DNA from: CAYZJV01 sp964478945
GTDB taxonomy: Bacteria; Spirochaetota; Spirochaetia; Sphaerochaetales; Sphaerochaetaceae
Direction: 5' to 3'
Assembly: GCA_964478945.1 (NCBI GenBank)
Contig: CAYZJV010000066.1
Location: forward strand, 1-16,194
DNA: 16,194 nucleotides
The notes below the pieces were generated by a model that saw only the letters and a list, made by a program, of their open reading frames with translations, had not been told where the DNA came from and searched no databases. Positions 15,010 through 16,194 of the stretch are shown here, in pieces. The first letter of the stretch is position 1. Every line of letters starts with the position of its first letter. The position numbers were made by a program, and so were the translations under genes.

Positions 15010-15045
15010 CAGGCTGTCTCCGGTCATGTATCGAAAGACAGCCTG
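15010..15045. terminator. Hairpin terminator between oppF and the convergent gene
   Basis: CAGGCTGTCT (15010-15019) and AGACAGCCTG (15036-15045) form a perfect 10-base stem with a 16-base loop. It starts 6 bases after the oppF stop and ends 4 bases before the stop of the convergent gene, so it may end both transcripts. The following CTTCT is a poor U tract in the forward direction. Confidence 0.65.
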
Positions 15046-15048
15046 CTT

Positions 15049-15609
15049 CTATAGATCCCTCACTGACACCGATTGAATCGTATCGGGTTCGCGATCGGCA
15101 TGGAACGGCAATCCCATGATTGACGAAATCACTTGGGCCGCGGCCTCGGTACGTCCGGCACTGGTTCGTTCCGGTATGATTTCAATATCCTTCACCGAAT
15201 CATCGGCCATATGCAATGAAAACACGACCATGGCTTTGTTCCTACCTCTAGGCTTCGCATCCCTCTGTGCAGGAGAACTCCCTCGAACGAAATGTGCGAC
15301 TTCAATCCGATCAACATCACTCGGATCAATGCGCTTGCGCTTCACAAACCAAAACAACCCTATGGTGTAGAGGATCGTGTGTGTGTGTGGATCGAAATCC
15401 CACTTCTCACGATATCCCATACCGGCCAGACCGAGCAGGAGAAACAGGAGCGGGACCAAGGAGCTCAATGAAAAGGATCCGTCGATCAAGACGGAGACGA
15501 ATCCATAAGTCATGAAGAGGGAAAATGTCGCATACATCCACCTGGTGGAGTTCGTCACCGCATAGGTGACCGACCCATCGCGATTTCGTTTTATTTTCAT
15601 GTGCATCAT
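15049..15609 (-). CDS. Two-helix membrane protein with a cytoplasmic domain, unknown function
   Basis: About 186 residues, not recognised as a named family. After a short charged N terminus there are two hydrophobic segments, near residues 25-45 (WMYATFSLFMTYGFVSVLI) and 50-70 (LSSLVPLLFLLLGLAGMGY). The remaining 115 residues are soluble: EKWDFDPHTHTILYTIGLFWFVKRKRIDPSDVDRIEV-type strands, then AMVVFSLHMADDSVKDIEI and a C-terminal helix. Two helices followed by a strand-rich domain with an arginine-rich turn resemble bacterial PH-like membrane proteins, an inference by shape only. Several ATGs cluster at the start; 15609 was chosen because AGGGAG lies 6 bases upstream, while the ATG at 15615 would touch it. 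The gene sits alone between oppF and the oppA-like gene, facing oppF. Confidence 0.6.
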   Translation of the reverse strand: MMHMKIKRNRDGSVTYAVTNSTRWMYATFSLFMTYGFVSVLIDGSFSLSSLVPLLFLLLGLAGMGYREKWDFDPHTHTILYTIGLFWFVKRKRIDPSDVDRIEVAHFVRGSSPAQRDAKPRGRNKAMVVFSLHMADDSVKDIEIIPERTSAGRTEAAAQVISSIMGLPFHADREPDTIQSVSVRDL

Positions 15610-15638
15610 TACCATCTCCCTATTTCCAAATCCGTGCT

Positions 15639-15644
15639 ATTATA
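15639..15644 (-). promoter_or_regulatory. Consensus -10 box of the membrane protein gene
   Basis: On the reverse strand a perfect TATAAT (15644-15639) stands 29 bases before the ATG at 15609. No good -35 is seen at 16-18 bases. The forward strand also reads TATAAT at 15641-15646, so the site is nearly symmetrical. Confidence 0.45.
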
Positions 15645-15685
15645 ATAACGGTAATGTCGTTTGGAGGAAAGTATCGAGAAGATAT

Positions 15686-15720
15686 GGAACCTTTTTCGTA
15701 GTAGTGATGAAGGGGGTTCC
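15686..15720 (+). promoter_or_regulatory. Long hairpin upstream of the oppA-like gene
   Basis: On forward-strand RNA, 15686-15697 can pair with 15709-15720 over 12 pairs, three of them G-U, around an 11-base loop. The G-U pairs would be A-C mismatches on the other strand, so the structure favours a forward transcript. No U tract follows, so it is not a normal terminator. A leader element is possible if transcription starts upstream. Confidence 0.4.
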
Positions 15721-15746
15721 AGTCGAGTCATGATAGTCAATTTTCC

Positions 15747-15775
15747 TTGATTATTAGGATTCTTTACTGTACTCT
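15747..15775 (+). promoter_or_regulatory. Weak candidate promoter of the oppA-like gene
   Basis: TTGATT (15747-15752) and TACTCT (15770-15775) are 17 bases apart, with four and three consensus matches. The predicted start near 15783 would give a leader of about 30 bases before the ATG at 15812. Confidence 0.35.
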
Positions 15776-15811
15776 ATGGTGAACGCATATATTTCATAAG
15801 GAGATATGTAT

Positions 15812-16194
15812 ATGAAAAAAGTCTTATCAATTGCATTAATCATTCTCCTTGTCGGTGCCTTATTTGTTTCCTGTGGAAAGAAAGAAGAGGCCGCCAAGGT
15901 TGAGACACCTGCAGCACCAACTCCCGCCCCTGCGGCTCCAGCTCCGGCTCCTGCAGCTGAGGCCCCGGCTCCCGCGGTAGAGGAGGCTCCGGCACCAGCG
16001 GTTGTTGAAGCTCCAGCGGAAGAAGCGCCCGTGGTCTTCAGATTGGTCAACGGTGCCGAGCCCGAGAGCCTCGATCCCCAGATGATCCAGGGAGTTCCCG
16101 AGCACCGCCTCTACGAGGCTATCTTCGAAGGTCTGATGGTCTACGATCCCGAGACCGCCGAAGGTATCCCCGGATTGGCGAAGAGCTGGACCGT
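15812..16194 (+). CDS. oppA: Lipoprotein peptide-binding protein (OppA-like), 3' end outside the window
   Basis: The N-terminal 127 codons of a solute-binding protein of the SBP_bac_5 (OppA/DppA) family, the receptor that delivers peptides to OppBCDF. A lipoprotein signal peptide ends in the lipobox LFVSC, with lipid-bearing C21. Residues 31-73 are a linker of Ala, Pro and Glu, including two EAPAPAV units. The binding domain then begins with FRLVNGAEPESLDPQM and LYEAIFEGLMVYDPETAEGIPGLAKSW, the family's usual opening. The start has AAGGAG at 15798-15803, 8 bases before the ATG; an ATG at 15806 is too close to it. The gene lies downstream of oppBCDF but is separated by a reverse-strand gene and probably has its own promoter. 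It runs off the window edge. Confidence 0.92.
   Translation, partial: MKKVLSIALIILLVGALFVSCGKKEEAAKVETPAAPTPAPAAPAPAPAAEAPAPAVEEAPAPAVVEAPAEEAPVVFRLVNGAEPESLDPQMIQGVPEHRLYEAIFEGLMVYDPETAEGIPGLAKSWT

Noticed and set aside
15641..15646. Forward TATAAT before the oppA-like gene
   Set aside because: There is no -35 at a proper distance and the site is over 150 bases from the ATG; the reverse-strand reading fits the membrane gene better.
15684..15735. Very short open frames (5 to 8 codons) upstream of the oppA-like gene
   Set aside because: None has a ribosome site at proper spacing, so a leader peptide cannot be supported.
15754..16050. A reverse-strand frame rich in Gly, Ala and Ser
   Set aside because: It is the complement of the Ala-Pro linker of the oppA-like lipoprotein, whose lipobox and ribosome site settle the strand.
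1..16194. CRISPR arrays, tRNA or rRNA genes, insertion sequences, toxin-antitoxin or defence genes
   Set aside because: Read for on both strands; no regular repeat-spacer pattern, no tRNA arms, and no transposase or defence-type proteins were seen.

Overview
The window reads as chromosomal DNA from a double-membrane bacterium, most likely a spirochaete of the Sphaerochaeta/Treponema kind. This is an inference from the protein flavour (enolase, ribosomal proteins, an OppC with a very long extracytoplasmic loop, several outer-membrane-type beta proteins, a Pro/Ala-rich lipoprotein binding protein) and from moderate GC content with AT-rich intergenic gaps. No integrase, transposase, phage gene, CRISPR array, tRNA or rRNA was seen. 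It looks like ordinary core genome rather than an island.

Left part (1-4207): enolase with its own ribosome binding site and a strong UUCG-capped terminator; a small secreted beta-barrel-type protein; a convergent, reverse-strand stand-alone acyltransferase-fold protein (E2/CAT catalytic domain with no lipoyl domain); then, divergent from it across an AT-rich gap, a second outer-membrane-type protein that resembles DUF1207.

Middle (4197-9951), all on the reverse strand: rimO and uvrD/pcrA are coupled by a TGATG overlap. Next is a gap of about 600 bases with protein-like fragments in shifting frames and a plausible promoter, probably a decayed small gene. Then comes a tight rplM-rpsI-recX operon whose last gene overlaps the tail of the facing outer-membrane gene by 11 bases.

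Right part (10016-16194): a 450-base divergent regulatory gap leads into oppB-oppC-oppD-oppF on the forward strand, closed by a hairpin. A small two-helix membrane protein of unknown function lies on the reverse strand. After it a lipoprotein oligopeptide-binding protein (oppA-like) begins and runs off the window. Together these encode a complete peptide importer: lipoprotein receptor, two permeases and two ATPases.

No clearly new system was found. The points most worth a second look are the roughly 210-residue insertion in OppC, the multi-frame remnant between uvrD and rplM, a perfect 9-base inverted repeat bracketing the opp promoter, the hairpins in the rimO and oppA upstream regions, and the orphan E2-like acyltransferase.
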